Positions 39,404 through 48,254 of a stretch of DNA of 64,000 bases are shown in pieces; within the stretch, counting starts at the first letter, position 1; each line of letters begins with the position of its first letter. This DNA is from Vreelandella sedimenti (GTDB taxonomy: Bacteria; Pseudomonadota; Gammaproteobacteria; Pseudomonadales; Halomonadaceae). The notes beneath the pieces are model-generated. The model had not been told where the DNA came from. It was given only the letters and a program-made list of their open reading frames with translations, and did no database searches. Both the position numbers and the translations under genes were made by a program. The stretch spans positions 116,949 to 180,948 of the forward strand of contig NZ_JACCGK010000013.1 in assembly GCF_013416325.1 (NCBI RefSeq), read 5' to 3'.

Positions 39404-40684
39404 GCGTACTGAGCGAGCCATCAACCAGCTAATCCGTTGTGGGTTGAGTTTGTCGGCCACCTTTCTCTCTCGCATACCAACCAGATAATCCGGATACCCG
39501 AAATTAGTAAACCCCGTCACCGAGGCTGCTTGTCCAGGCACCGCCTGCAAATAGTTGTCCACATCGCCCTGTTGTGGAAGTCGCTGCCCCTCCCGGTCAG
39601 TAGCGAGTAGCAATGCGGCTGCCGCTCTTAGTGCAAGTCGTGCGGAGGTGTGGGACGTTTTGCCCGCCTCTATACGGGTTTCTAATTGCTGCCAATAAGC
39701 ATGCAGCGCTTTTTCTGATAAAGAAGCGGACGGCATAGACCTGAGACACGCTTTGATACGTCGTTTCTCTGAGTCGATCTTCTTTGCTTGGAGATCCGGC
39801 TCTACCCCTTGCTCTTCATGCAGCCATCGCATAGGAAGTCTTACACGCCGCAACCCCTCCGCCCCGAAGTGATGAAGCAGCTCCGAATAGCTCGGTATCC
39901 GTGACCATGCCTGGTCGACCTCAAGGAAGAACGAGAAGAAATGATTGATCTTGAGAGCAGCCTTATGCGGCCCTGTGGTACGAATTAGCCATTCACCAAA
40001 TTCCCCAAAGGCCTCACGTAACGCTTTGGTGGTGATACCGGCTTGGCCAATGATGATCCGCTTACGACATGTACGCGTCCAATAGCAGGGCTCACAGGCA
40101 TCGCCTCGACCCGCTGGCATGGGATTACCACACGATGGGCAGGCAATTTCCCCTCGCTCATTACAGGCTTTGCACAACACATCCCCGTTGGGTGCCACCA
40201 CCAATAAGCGATGTCGACGACACGCAGAACAGGTACCGTGATCAGCCGTCGCACAGCGTGGACACAAGCGATGAGCATGCCCCATACGCGTCACTCGGGT
40301 AAGACGTTGAGAGGATTCCCCACACTCCTCGCAGGACTCTGGCTCTCTGAAATAGGGAGCGCAGGCGATACAGACAGGGCCGTAGGGAGTGACCTTGCCG
40401 ATGTTGTAGTCTGAACTGGCTTTTCCACATCGTGCACACGGTTTGTCGACGTCGCACTGACGACAGACGGCGTCTGGGTCATTCTTAGGCAAACGAGCTA
40501 ACTCACCACATCGTGGGCATATCCGCCGCTTAAACTCACGAGCATAGCAAGTTGAGCAGTAACCATGCCCCTTATGGCGTCGCCACAATTTGGAGACTTC
40601 TCGACCACACTCATCGCAGTCTACCGTTTTGTGTTGCTTCAAGAGGTTGGCTCCGCTTTCATTCTGCGCTTTAAACGCGCCCAA
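39344..40684 (-). CDS. Zinc-ribbon-array protein of the transposon (TniE-like, candidate target selector)
   Basis: A 446-aa protein. Residues about 17-205 hold ten or more CxxC knuckles (CDECG, CSTC, CPRCG, CRQC, CARCG, CIAC, CEECG, CPRC, CSACRR, CKAC, CPSCG, CEPC), a zinc-ribbon array. The rest is alpha-helical (ALREAFGEFGEWLIRTTGPHKAALKINHFFSFFLEVD and following), a layout reminiscent of the SAM-like core-binding domain of tyrosine recombinases. It is the fifth gene of the leftward transposition operon. In the Tn6022 family the fifth gene is named tniE; I do not know its function. The last about 50 codons lie inside the end of the nested unit, so the C-terminus may be altered. Confidence 0.6.
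   Translation of the reverse strand: MGAFKAQNESGANLLKQHKTVDCDECGREVSKLWRRHKGHGYCSTCYAREFKRRICPRCGELARLPKNDPDAVCRQCDVDKPCARCGKASSDYNIGKVTPYGPVCIACAPYFREPESCEECGESSQRLTRVTRMGHAHRLCPRCATADHGTCSACRRHRLLVVAPNGDVLCKACNERGEIACPSCGNPMPAGRGDACEPCYWTRTCRKRIIIGQAGITTKALREAFGEFGEWLIRTTGPHKAALKINHFFSFFLEVDQAWSRIPSYSELLHHFGAEGLRRVRLPMRWLHEEQGVEPDLQAKKIDSEKRRIKACLRSMPSASLSEKALHAYWQQLETRIEAGKTSHTSARLALRAAAALLLATDREGQRLPQQGDVDNYLQAVPGQAASVTGFTNFGYPDYLVGMRERKVADKLNPQRISWLMARSVRSLAREQILHQTGDAQDQQQ
39418..39499 (-). repeat. Right two-box end of the nested unit
   Basis: On the minus strand the outer box lies at 39475-39492 preceded by GGGTAT(C), and the inner box CGGATTAGCTGGTTGATG lies at 39419-39436; the AATCCG cores start 56 bp apart, exactly as at the left end. 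The end overlaps codons of the zinc-ribbon protein. Confidence 0.6.
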
Positions 40685-41727
40685 GAGGCTCTAACAGCAC
40701 GTTCCGATGCAGGGCGATGATCCGGTTGAACACGGCGGCGATGTGGCCCATGAGGATGATGAGATAATCGTGATAGCATCGGTAACAGTGCAACGGGAGG
40801 TGACTTTCGAGGATCAAATAGCGCGCTCGTTTTCACATTGAACGCGACAAACGTCCTGAACGCCTCCTCAACACCTATGCTCATTAACCGCTCAACCGCC
40901 GTCAATAAAGCACTCCGCTCGCTAATAGGCAACAGCTCAAACGCCAATCCAGATATAGGCATTCGGTTATTCACGACGGGAATACCTAACGACAGAAGCG
41001 CTCCCGCGAGGGGTGACGTAGGCCGCCGACTGGCGCGCCGCATAACGCCAACCAAGAAGCTCGCCATAGAAAACCAATCCGCGAGTGTGATAGAGGTGTT
41101 CCCAAATGCCGCCCTATCCCCTTGTAAAACACGATCAGCCAGCACTTGGAAACTGAACGCTTCAGGTAAAGGTGACGTGCATACTGCCTTTCTAAAATTC
41201 TCATGGCACCGGCTGCATTGAGCTAAATGTTGATCTTCCGCTGACAGGCGATGAGGCTCTATAGGAGCCTTGCATACCGGGCACTCATCTATCAGTTGCA
41301 CCCCATGAAAGCGGCACCCAGTGTGCCAAGCGAATCGCCAGTGTCGGCGCAAGTAGGGGGCTGAGTCCTCTGCCAAACACAATGCACAAATCTGTTGTCC
41401 TCCATGGCGAGTTCGATTTCGGCTGCCGAGTGCCAACAACCAGGGCCAAGTCCGCGTTTCCAGTAATGAGTAACCGGCCACTTTCTCGCAATCGTCCCGC
41501 ATCCCAGCTTTCTGAAACTCAGCGGACGATATCCCCGATGCATTGACTAATGGGCGCATTCTTACGAGGGGAATTTCCCTATCAATATCCCTTGTCCATA
41601 TACGCCATGTTGGCCAGATAGCCCCGGTGAGTGACAAGGGATCACACCCCTGTCTCAACGCCGCCCGTACCAGCCATGAAGAAAGCGACTCTTCAGGCAA
41701 CAGAGGCACACTCAGTGCCCAGGGCAT
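40639..41727 (-). CDS. tniQ: TniQ family protein
   Basis: A 362-aa target-site adaptor. The N-terminal TniQ domain starts PWALSVPLLPEESLSSWLVRAALRQGCDPLSL, with WPTWRIWTRDID; a zinc finger follows (CALCLAEDSAPYLRRHWRFAWHTGC ... CPVCKAP ... CSRCHENF), which in Tn7 TnsD supports DNA recognition. The C-terminal third lacks a TnsD-type extension, so it is the short type. It overlaps tnsC by one base and the following gene by 46 bases. Confidence 0.9.
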   Translation of the reverse strand: MPWALSVPLLPEESLSSWLVRAALRQGCDPLSLTGAIWPTWRIWTRDIDREIPLVRMRPLVNASGISSAEFQKAGMRDDCEKVAGYSLLETRTWPWLLALGSRNRTRHGGQQICALCLAEDSAPYLRRHWRFAWHTGCRFHGVQLIDECPVCKAPIEPHRLSAEDQHLAQCSRCHENFRKAVCTSPLPEAFSFQVLADRVLQGDRAAFGNTSITLADWFSMASFLVGVMRRASRRPTSPLAGALLSLGIPVVNNRMPISGLAFELLPISERSALLTAVERLMSIGVEEAFRTFVAFNVKTSALFDPRKSPPVALLPMLSRLSHHPHGPHRRRVQPDHRPASERAVRASWARLKRRMKAEPTS

Positions 41728-42611
41728 TACAGCATCACTTCCCTAATGCCACGGGTAGGTCGCACCCATGATTTACTTTGAATAATTTTCTCATCAATGC
41801 GCTCAGCCCCGGACAAAATAGCGGCATTAGCACACTCAATCAGCAGCCGGTGCAGGTCGCCAAAGTTGCCGCCAGAGATCGCGTGAAGCTGGGTCGCCAA
41901 TTGTGGCTCATGTAACTGGGAGGGGTGTTTGAGCGGCAGGATCTTCTCAAAGCCAGCGAGCAGCTTCTGAAACTCCTGATTGAGCTCCCACTTCGGTAAT
42001 GCAACCACATCAAAGCGACTCGCATGCTGCGGGTCTGAATGCAGCACACGCACAGCATCCTGCGTACCCACACCAACGATGGGAATCATTAGCTCATTGC
42101 ATAAAAGCTTAATGGCATTCATCGTTTCGCGCTGCTTGACGGCACCACCGGTTAACAGTGAGTGGAACTCATCAATGATCAACAAGCGGGTATGGCAAGC
42201 CCGCAGTTGATGAATCACTTGGTAGCGCAGCTTAGGTACCGGGTCTGAAGGCCGATAGGGAGCCCAAAAGCTCTCTAACACTGCGATATACAGACTTTTC
42301 TCATCGGCACTCGGTGGGGCTTGAGTGACGATCACTGGTTTCACCGGTTCTACGTCTTCATTCACGTAGCCCTCACCGTACTGTTTACGAAACCGTTGAA
42401 CGATGGTTGTCTTTCCGTTGTTGGAGTCACCCACGAGCAAGAGGTTAGGCATACGAGGACGACTAGGCTTCTCCATCAGCCCACGCATAACCTCAATGAC
42501 ACGATTGGCCAATGGATAGCCCAACCAGCGCGGTTGATCCATAAACTCCATTCGCTCTTTAGCGGACAGCCCCAAGACATGACGAAGATCAGGATGAAGG
42601 TGTGTGCTCAT
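41727..42611 (-). CDS. tnsC: TnsC/TniB family AAA+ ATPase
   Basis: A 294-aa regulator of target choice. Walker A GDSNNGKT at residues 61-68, Walker B LLIIDEFHSLL, and sensor regions LCNELMIPIVGVGTQDAVRVLHSD. The GDSNNGKT form is that of TniB, shared with Tn5053/Tn6022-type elements. The protein is shorter than Tn7 TnsC (555 aa). It overlaps tnsB by 4 bases (ATGA) and so is coupled. Confidence 0.93.
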   Translation of the reverse strand: MSTHLHPDLRHVLGLSAKERMEFMDQPRWLGYPLANRVIEVMRGLMEKPSRPRMPNLLLVGDSNNGKTTIVQRFRKQYGEGYVNEDVEPVKPVIVTQAPPSADEKSLYIAVLESFWAPYRPSDPVPKLRYQVIHQLRACHTRLLIIDEFHSLLTGGAVKQRETMNAIKLLCNELMIPIVGVGTQDAVRVLHSDPQHASRFDVVALPKWELNQEFQKLLAGFEKILPLKHPSQLHEPQLATQLHAISGGNFGDLHRLLIECANAAILSGAERIDEKIIQSKSWVRPTRGIREVML

Positions 42612-44536
42612 GCTATGTCCCAGTTCACATCGATATCACCCGATAAGAGACCGTCTCCCTGGGCGGGTGATTCTTTGGGGGCCGCGGTTGAGGGCGCATG
42701 TAAAAGGGGATCAGCAGGCGTCACCTTCTTCTCATGCTCTTTACGTCGTTGCGCCTGGCGGCGACTTCGCTTGGTACGTGCTTGCGACTCCTCTACATGG
42801 GTTCGCAGCTCACTAATAGCGCGTAGGATTTCAGACTCATTGACCGAACTCCTGCCTTCCTGGCGAAGTCGCGCTTTGGCCTGGGCATACTCCCAAACGC
42901 TCATCGAGGGGAGGGCGAGATTGGCAAAGGGAATGCGAAAATAGTGCCCGAGCTCCGGGTCTTTGAACCAAATAACGCTAATGTCGCGAGGGTCGCGCCG
43001 GAATACAAAGGTGCGTTTCTTGTCTTGCATGTCTGGATCTTTGGCATTGATCCAAGGTCTTAGCGCTTCATCGTAATAGTTCATACCATCGATGGTCACA
43101 CCAAAGGTCTGGATCGTGCGCTGAAAGCTGGGCAAAAAATCGAGCAATACAGAAAGTCTATCAGTAGGTCGTGGTGCTAAGCCCACTCCCTGCACATCCG
43201 CATTGCCAAACACACCAATTTCCCACTTCTTCATCGGCGACATACCAATCCCAGAATGAAGGCGCTGGTGGTAAACCTTACAGATCAACGTCACCAGCCA
43301 CTCTTCAAACTCACTTTTCGTCATGGCTGCGTGTTTCTCTGGATCGTACCCCTCTTTCTGTTTAATGGAGGAAAAGGTCGTCCCAGGCAGGTTATGAATT
43401 TCTTTGAGAAGAGAGCCCAGCACCCGCTCAATGTGGCCACCATAACGAGGCTGCTTAACAGGCCGAAACTCAAGATTAATCCCATAGGCTAGGCATGAGC
43501 GCCTAAACGTCTCTGAGCGAAAATCTGGGCCGTTATCCACATGAATCGTGGCGGGTGTGCCCCATACCGGCCACTCAGCCTCCACATTATGCAGTAGCAA
43601 CCACTCATCTTTAGGAAGCATGGAGTGTGCCACACACATGCCGACAGATGTTTCAGAGGGCGGGTCAAACGACAAGTAATACCCCGTGACTATGCGAGTA
43701 AACACGTCCATGGCCAACGTAATCCATGGGCGACCAATCGGCTTGCGATACACGTCATCGACCAAAATAATATCGGCAGGCGTGTGGTCAATCTGCATGA
43801 CGGCTAACGGATAGTCCGCATTGGGAAATTTTCCGGCAGCCGGCTGAAACTTATTAATCGCTTTCTCTCTAAAGCCATGACCACGCAACCGATCACGCTC
43901 TGGAATGTCACGCAGACGAGCACGAACGGTACCAGGGCTCGGCGGGTCGATGCGCCGCTCATGGCAACGCCGCATGACTTCCTGTACCGCCTTTTGTGCA
44001 GACGGACGCTGCAGCGTCAAATACACCTCTTTGATGACTTCCTGAATCACTGCCTCGGCATGCGCGGGAATACGCGACTTTCCCTTCTTCCACCCTGGCT
44101 TTTGAGGAATCAATGCGAGCACCGAGCCCGTCGCTTTATACCGCTTTAACCAACGGTAAATCGTAGCCGTATCAACCCCCGTTTGTTTCGCACGCTCCTC
44201 CGCTGCATCCCGCCCCACCGTATGGCGATCCACCAAGGGCTTAATGATGGAAAAGCGATGCTCGGCCTCTTGCCAATCGGAATCCCCAATCTCGGATATA
44301 TCCTGCTCAGGGAGCACAGACCCGCTATTGAGAGGCGCTAGTTCTTTGATGCGCAGCGGACAACTACGCCCGGACTCAACGGCAATACCAATGACCGTCT
44401 CAAAATCTAGTACCTGAGAAATTCGGTAAACGGTGCCATCTTTCTGAACCTGCTCGCCCACCGTAATCTGCAAGTGCTGGCGTGTTTGGGCGACGCCGCT
44501 ACTAGGTTCAGCTGTGTTGTCACGATGATTATTCAT
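42608..44536 (-). CDS. tnsB: TnsB/TniA family transposase
   Basis: A 642-aa DDE transposase. N-terminal helix-turn-helix DNA-binding region (about residues 100-215), then an integrase core with catalytic D250 (VMQIDHTP), D334 (IHVDNGPDF) and E370 (GGHIERVLG). A Mu-type C-terminal beta domain and a basic tail (RTKRSRRQAQRRKEHEKK) follow, the latter probably contacting TnsC. It binds the repeats at both ends. The start overlaps tnsA by 8 bases. Confidence 0.95.
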   Translation of the reverse strand: MNNHRDNTAEPSSGVAQTRQHLQITVGEQVQKDGTVYRISQVLDFETVIGIAVESGRSCPLRIKELAPLNSGSVLPEQDISEIGDSDWQEAEHRFSIIKPLVDRHTVGRDAAEERAKQTGVDTATIYRWLKRYKATGSVLALIPQKPGWKKGKSRIPAHAEAVIQEVIKEVYLTLQRPSAQKAVQEVMRRCHERRIDPPSPGTVRARLRDIPERDRLRGHGFREKAINKFQPAAGKFPNADYPLAVMQIDHTPADIILVDDVYRKPIGRPWITLAMDVFTRIVTGYYLSFDPPSETSVGMCVAHSMLPKDEWLLLHNVEAEWPVWGTPATIHVDNGPDFRSETFRRSCLAYGINLEFRPVKQPRYGGHIERVLGSLLKEIHNLPGTTFSSIKQKEGYDPEKHAAMTKSEFEEWLVTLICKVYHQRLHSGIGMSPMKKWEIGVFGNADVQGVGLAPRPTDRLSVLLDFLPSFQRTIQTFGVTIDGMNYYDEALRPWINAKDPDMQDKKRTFVFRRDPRDISVIWFKDPELGHYFRIPFANLALPSMSVWEYAQAKARLRQEGRSSVNESEILRAISELRTHVEESQARTKRSRRQAQRRKEHEKKVTPADPLLHAPSTAAPKESPAQGDGLLSGDIDVNWDIA

Positions 44537-45209
44537 AATCGGGTACCCACACCTCTGATAGAGGACTGAAAGATTGAGCCATATCGCAATCTAGCTGTCG
44601 GGTCGCCAGCAGATGCCATAAATGCGCAATCCCCTCTGCCCGATAAAGATCGCCCATGAAGTGCCGAGATAGCAGGTAATCCAAGGTCGCCACCCCCATC
44701 TCCCTCACCGTGTTGAGCACTGCCTGGCTTTCCACAGAGGGAAACACCATTCGTTTGTAACGCGCCAAGAAAGTGATGTTGTCGAGGGTCTTATCACGAA
44801 TGCGGCTCTCATCATGAATGCTAAACGACCATCCCTCGTTGCTGGCATGCCGCATCGCCGCCTTCCATTTAGGCGACCATTCACGCCAATGTGCTTGCCA
44901 CTTTTCCCGTGGTTTGACCTCCACCAGGAGAGGTTTTGGGTAATCCCTGTAATGACGGTTACCGAGACGGTAATAAACCAAATAATCCGGCGTGTAGGTG
45001 TAACGCCTACCGGTCACGGGATGATGAAACGGAATCTCGCACGGCTGGGAAATCACACCAAGGACGCTCACATCAAAGTCAGCCTTGATGAGGAAATCAC
45101 GTTCGAGCGTCGACTCGAACGCAATAGACTCCTCCCCGCGAAAGGCATAGTAGCCAGACACACTTCGTCGGGTAGGGCCGATTTTACGAACGGATGTAGG
45201 CAGTGGCAT
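44529..45209 (-). CDS. tnsA: TnsA family endonuclease
   Basis: A 226-aa restriction-like nuclease that cuts the 5' strand at transposon ends, allowing cut-and-paste movement. Catalytic E in FESTLERDF, D in TPDYLVYY, and E-x-K in LLVEVKPREKW. I chose the ATG at 45209; TTG at 45224 and GTG at 45221 lie inside the first right-end repeat (45215-45230). The promoter must therefore be within the TnsB-binding region, so TnsB may repress it. Confidence 0.92.
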   Translation of the reverse strand: MPLPTSVRKIGPTRRSVSGYYAFRGEESIAFESTLERDFLIKADFDVSVLGVISQPCEIPFHHPVTGRRYTYTPDYLVYYRLGNRHYRDYPKPLLVEVKPREKWQAHWREWSPKWKAAMRHASNEGWSFSIHDESRIRDKTLDNITFLARYKRMVFPSVESQAVLNTVREMGVATLDYLLSRHFMGDLYRAEGIAHLWHLLATRQLDCDMAQSFSPLSEVWVPDYE

Positions 45210-45214
45210 GAGCA

Positions 45215-45348
45215 GTCGCACCAAATGTTGAATAAAACAAGACCTGTCGCATCAATTGCTATTAATTCTGTCGCACTCAATACTGTACAGACTACCATAA
45301 TAGCCCGATATTACTCGCTGAGGGTCGCACTAATTGCTGAAAATGACA
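45215..45348. repeat. Right end of the Tn7-like element with four TnsB-type repeats
   Basis: Repeats: GTCGCACCAAATGTTG (45215-45230), GTCGCATCAATTGCT (45246-45260), GTCGCACTCAATACT (45270-45284) and GTCGCACTAATTGCTG (45324-45339), ending GAAAATGACA at 45348, the complement of the left TGTCATTTTC. They share the GTCGCA core. Confidence 0.88.
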
Positions 45349-45353
45349 GCGGC
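45349..45353. repeat. Target site duplication GCGGC, right copy
   Basis: Matches the left copy at 27058-27062. Confidence 0.95.
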
Positions 45354-46013
45354 TCAAAACCAAAACCCGGCGAGATATCGCTGGCCCATCACGGCGTGCT
45401 CTTTTTGGATGAGCTGCCGGAGTTCTCTCGCCATGTGCTCGAGGTACTTCGGCAACCGCTGGAAACAGGCGAAATCCATTTAGTCCGCGCCAGTCATGAA
45501 CGTCGCTACCCTGCTCAATTTCAGTTAGTAGCCGCAATGAATCCCTGCCCCTGCGGCCACTTGGGCGACCCACGCCAACGCTGCCAGTGTACCGCCAGTC
45601 AAATCCAGCGTTATCAAGCGCGGCTTTCCGGGCCGCTGCTGGACCGTATCGATCTACAGGTAGAAGTGCCCGCACTGCCGCCAGAGCAGCTTACCGCACA
45701 AACCCAAGGCGAGTCGTCAGAAGCCGTGCGTGAGCGGGTGATGGCCGCCCGAGAACGCCAAATGGCCCGTGGCGCGCTGAATAGCCAGCTAAGCGGCAAA
45801 GCCCTGGAGGCCGCCTGCGCGCTTAACGATGAAGAGCGCACTTGGCTTGCGGGCGTGCTGGAAAAGCTCAAGCTCTCCGCCCGCGCCTATCATCGCGTAC
45901 TGCGCGTAGCACTGACCCTTGCCGACCTTCAGGGCGAACCCAAGCCCACCCAGCCACATCTAATTGAGGCCATTGGATACCGCCAGTTGGATCGGATGCT
46001 AAAGGGGGCGTAA
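45354..46013 (+). pseudogene. comM: comM (yifB), 3' part
   Basis: Codons 284 to the end (219 aa plus stop), starting SKPKPGEISLAHHGVLFLDELPEF, which contains the Walker B DE. The zinc-like Cys group NPCPCGHLGDPRQRCQC and the tail VALTLADLQGEPKPTQPHLIEAIGYRQ are intact. With the 5' part it gives a 502-aa protein, the normal ComM length, so the insertion is the only lesion seen. An open frame runs in from the transposon, but it is antisense to tnsA. Confidence 0.95.
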
Positions 46014-46034
46014 GTCCCGAAAGCCACTGGGCGG

Positions 46035-46613
46035 TTAGTGCGTGGCGGCCAGTGAATCCACTAGGCGTTGACACAGCGCATCCAGCTTCTGCCCCGTGGT
46101 TTCATCGTGTAACGCGCCACTATCATTGAAGGCGCTGCCAGCTTTCGCCAGCGACAATGGCTGTGGCAGCACGACCAACCCCAGATTGGCTAACAGTTGC
46201 TGACCAAGGGGCAGCGCACGGATGCCACCTAGCCCACCAGGGGAAGCCGACACCAGCGCTGCCCACTTGCCGGCAAATAACTTGAGCCCCGGCGTATCCT
46301 GATAGGGTCGTGACAGCCAGTCCAGTGTGTTTTTCAGCAGCGGCGTGATAAAGCCGTTGTACTCTGGCGAAGAGATCATCACTGCTTGGTGATCCGCCAG
46401 AATCTCACGCAGCTTCAGCACATTCTCCGGCACGCCCCGGGCTTCAATATCTTCATCAAACAGTGGGCAGGGGTAATCTTTTAAATCGATAAAGGTTGCT
46501 TCCCCGCCAAGCGCCTCAATACGCTTGGCGGCCAGCTTGGCTAGCTGCTTGTTCAGTGACGCTTCTCGGGCACTGCCTGCAAAGACCAGTACCTTTTTGA
46601 CCGATGATCCCAT
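46035..46613 (-). CDS. NADPH-dependent FMN reductase family protein
   Basis: A 192-aa flavodoxin-like protein. VLVFAGSAREASLNKQLAKLAA binds the FMN phosphate, SSPEYNGFITPLLKNTLDWLSR and SASPGGLGGIRALPLGQQLL are the family loops (the ArsH/ChrR/SsuE-type). It may reduce quinones, azo compounds or chromate; the true substrate is unclear. AAGAGGAAATGACA before the ATG at 46613 is the ribosome site. Convergent with comM. Confidence 0.88.
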   Translation of the reverse strand: MGSSVKKVLVFAGSAREASLNKQLAKLAAKRIEALGGEATFIDLKDYPCPLFDEDIEARGVPENVLKLREILADHQAVMISSPEYNGFITPLLKNTLDWLSRPYQDTPGLKLFAGKWAALVSASPGGLGGIRALPLGQQLLANLGLVVLPQPLSLAKAGSAFNDSGALHDETTGQKLDALCQRLVDSLAATH

Positions 46614-46832
46614 TGTCATTTCCTCTTTGAATAATGTATTTGAAAGCCACACTATTTATTAACATTTACGCCTGTTGAGCAAGACGTATTTTACGACTCA
46701 GGGCCAGACTCGACGTGAAACCCTGCTGCCATTAAAACGTCTGCACTTTGTCATTCAACTATCACTATTACGGATGAAAATTAGCAAAAGCTGCACCTGC
46801 TCTAATTTTTCTTCCTAAATGGTGAAATAGTG

Positions 46833-48143
46833 ATGACAAAGCCGTTACTAGCGACTGCTCTACTCGCCTTTGCGTTTACCAGTGCGGCACACGCCCAGCA
46901 GAGCTTTCCCGCCACATTGTCCGGCCATGCCCAGCTACCCGGCAGCACCTTTGTGGCAGCTCCTTCCGGCGCCGCTGAGCACTACAACGTCTCAGGCCGT
47001 TTTGCTGGCCAAGAGGGCCGCGTTGAGCAGTTGTATACGAACATGCAAGCCACCGGCTTAGCGCTACCCTTCCCCAGCCAGCCTCTGCAAGGTTTTTCTG
47101 GCATTCGCTCACTTGGCGATAACCGTTTCCTGGTGTTGACCGATAACGGCTTTGGCTCCAAGGCGAACTCCTCCGACGTCATTCTGATGTTTAACATCAT
47201 AGAGACTGACTGGGACACTGGGCGTGTCATCATTGAGGAGACCATTCAACTATCGGATCCAAACCGCAAGGTGCCCTTCCCGATTATGAATGAAGCCACT
47301 CCTGGTCGTTTTTTAACCGGGGCTGATTTCGATATTGAATCGATACAGCCGGTGGGCGATAGCTACTGGATTGGCGATGAGTTCGGCCCCTGGATTATCC
47401 AGGTCGATAATCAGGGCGAAGTGCTGCAAGTGCTGGCCACCAATCCTGGTGGGACGCTGATGCGCTCCCCCGACAATGCCTTTGCCCTCACCCCGAACCC
47501 TGGCGCGCCTCTCGCTGATGATGTGAGGGTGTTTCGCTCCGGTGGCTACGAGGGCATGGCGCTCTCCGAAGACCAAACAACCCTTTACCCCTTATTGGAA
47601 AAGCCAGTCTGGAACAGCAACGCCAACGCCCCGGAAACGATTGATGGCACCCCCGTATTAAGAATGTTCGAGCTCCATACTGAAACCGGCGAGTGGGGCG
47701 ACACAACCCGCTACTACCCCTTGGAGTCAGCGGATCATGCGATTGGCGATTTCAATCTGATTGGCGGAACTCGCGGCTTGATCATCGAGCGTGATAGCCG
47801 CCAGGGCGACCCGCGAGAAGAGTGGGCAGACAACCCTGCCGAGTTCAAACGCATCTATCTCGTCGATCTCAACCGCACAAATGAGCAGGGTGTGCTTGAA
47901 AAAATCGCCTATATCGACCTGATGGACATCCAGGATCCAGACGGTATCGCACCCCGTGGCACGATCAACGGCACCTTTAGCTTTCCCTTTGTGACCATTG
48001 AGAACGTGGATCGTGTCGATGAGAGCACCATCGTGGTCGCCAATGACAACAACTTCCCTTTCTCGATTGGCCGCCAGCAAGGCCGCGCCGATGATAATGA
48101 GCTAATACTGCTCAATGTAGAGGACTTCCTGAACGCCCAGTAA
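46833..48143 (+). CDS. Esterase-like activity of phytase family protein
   Basis: A 436-aa exported protein with a signal peptide (cut after AHAQQ). Motifs of the phytase-like beta-propeller family: QPLQGFSGIRSLGDNRFLVLTDNGFGSKANS, FDIESIQPVGDSYWIGDEFGPWIIQVD, and VVANDNNFPFSIGRQ. Members are annotated as periplasmic phosphoesterase-like proteins with unproven substrates. It is alone, and a hairpin separates it from the convergent hydrolase. Confidence 0.85.
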   Translation: MTKPLLATALLAFAFTSAAHAQQSFPATLSGHAQLPGSTFVAAPSGAAEHYNVSGRFAGQEGRVEQLYTNMQATGLALPFPSQPLQGFSGIRSLGDNRFLVLTDNGFGSKANSSDVILMFNIIETDWDTGRVIIEETIQLSDPNRKVPFPIMNEATPGRFLTGADFDIESIQPVGDSYWIGDEFGPWIIQVDNQGEVLQVLATNPGGTLMRSPDNAFALTPNPGAPLADDVRVFRSGGYEGMALSEDQTTLYPLLEKPVWNSNANAPETIDGTPVLRMFELHTETGEWGDTTRYYPLESADHAIGDFNLIGGTRGLIIERDSRQGDPREEWADNPAEFKRIYLVDLNRTNEQGVLEKIAYIDLMDIQDPDGIAPRGTINGTFSFPFVTIENVDRVDESTIVVANDNNFPFSIGRQQGRADDNELILLNVEDFLNAQ

Positions 48144-48180
48144 TGAAAGTAAGTATGAACATAGAAAGGTAAAAGCACTG

Positions 48181-48204
48181 AATAAATCCGTAGCGGGATT
48201 TATT
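48181..48204. terminator. Hairpin between convergent genes
   Basis: Stem AATAAATCC / GGATTTATT with a 6-base loop, between the phytase-like gene and the hydrolase. It is AT-rich; may end either transcript weakly. Confidence 0.5.
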
Positions 48205-48254
48205 CATTGCCCGTGACGTATAGGGAGTAATCTCGCCAATATATTTTATAAAAA

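Noticed and set aside
42321..42944. 207-codon plus-strand frame across the tnsB/tnsC junction
   Set aside because: Antisense of two well-supported genes; no start signal and no family.
44814..46013. Long open frame running from the transposon right end into the 3' half of comM
   Set aside because: Its first 180 codons are antisense to tnsA and read through the TnsB sites; the protein-like part begins only at the comM junction. It is a chance in-frame junction, not a fusion gene.
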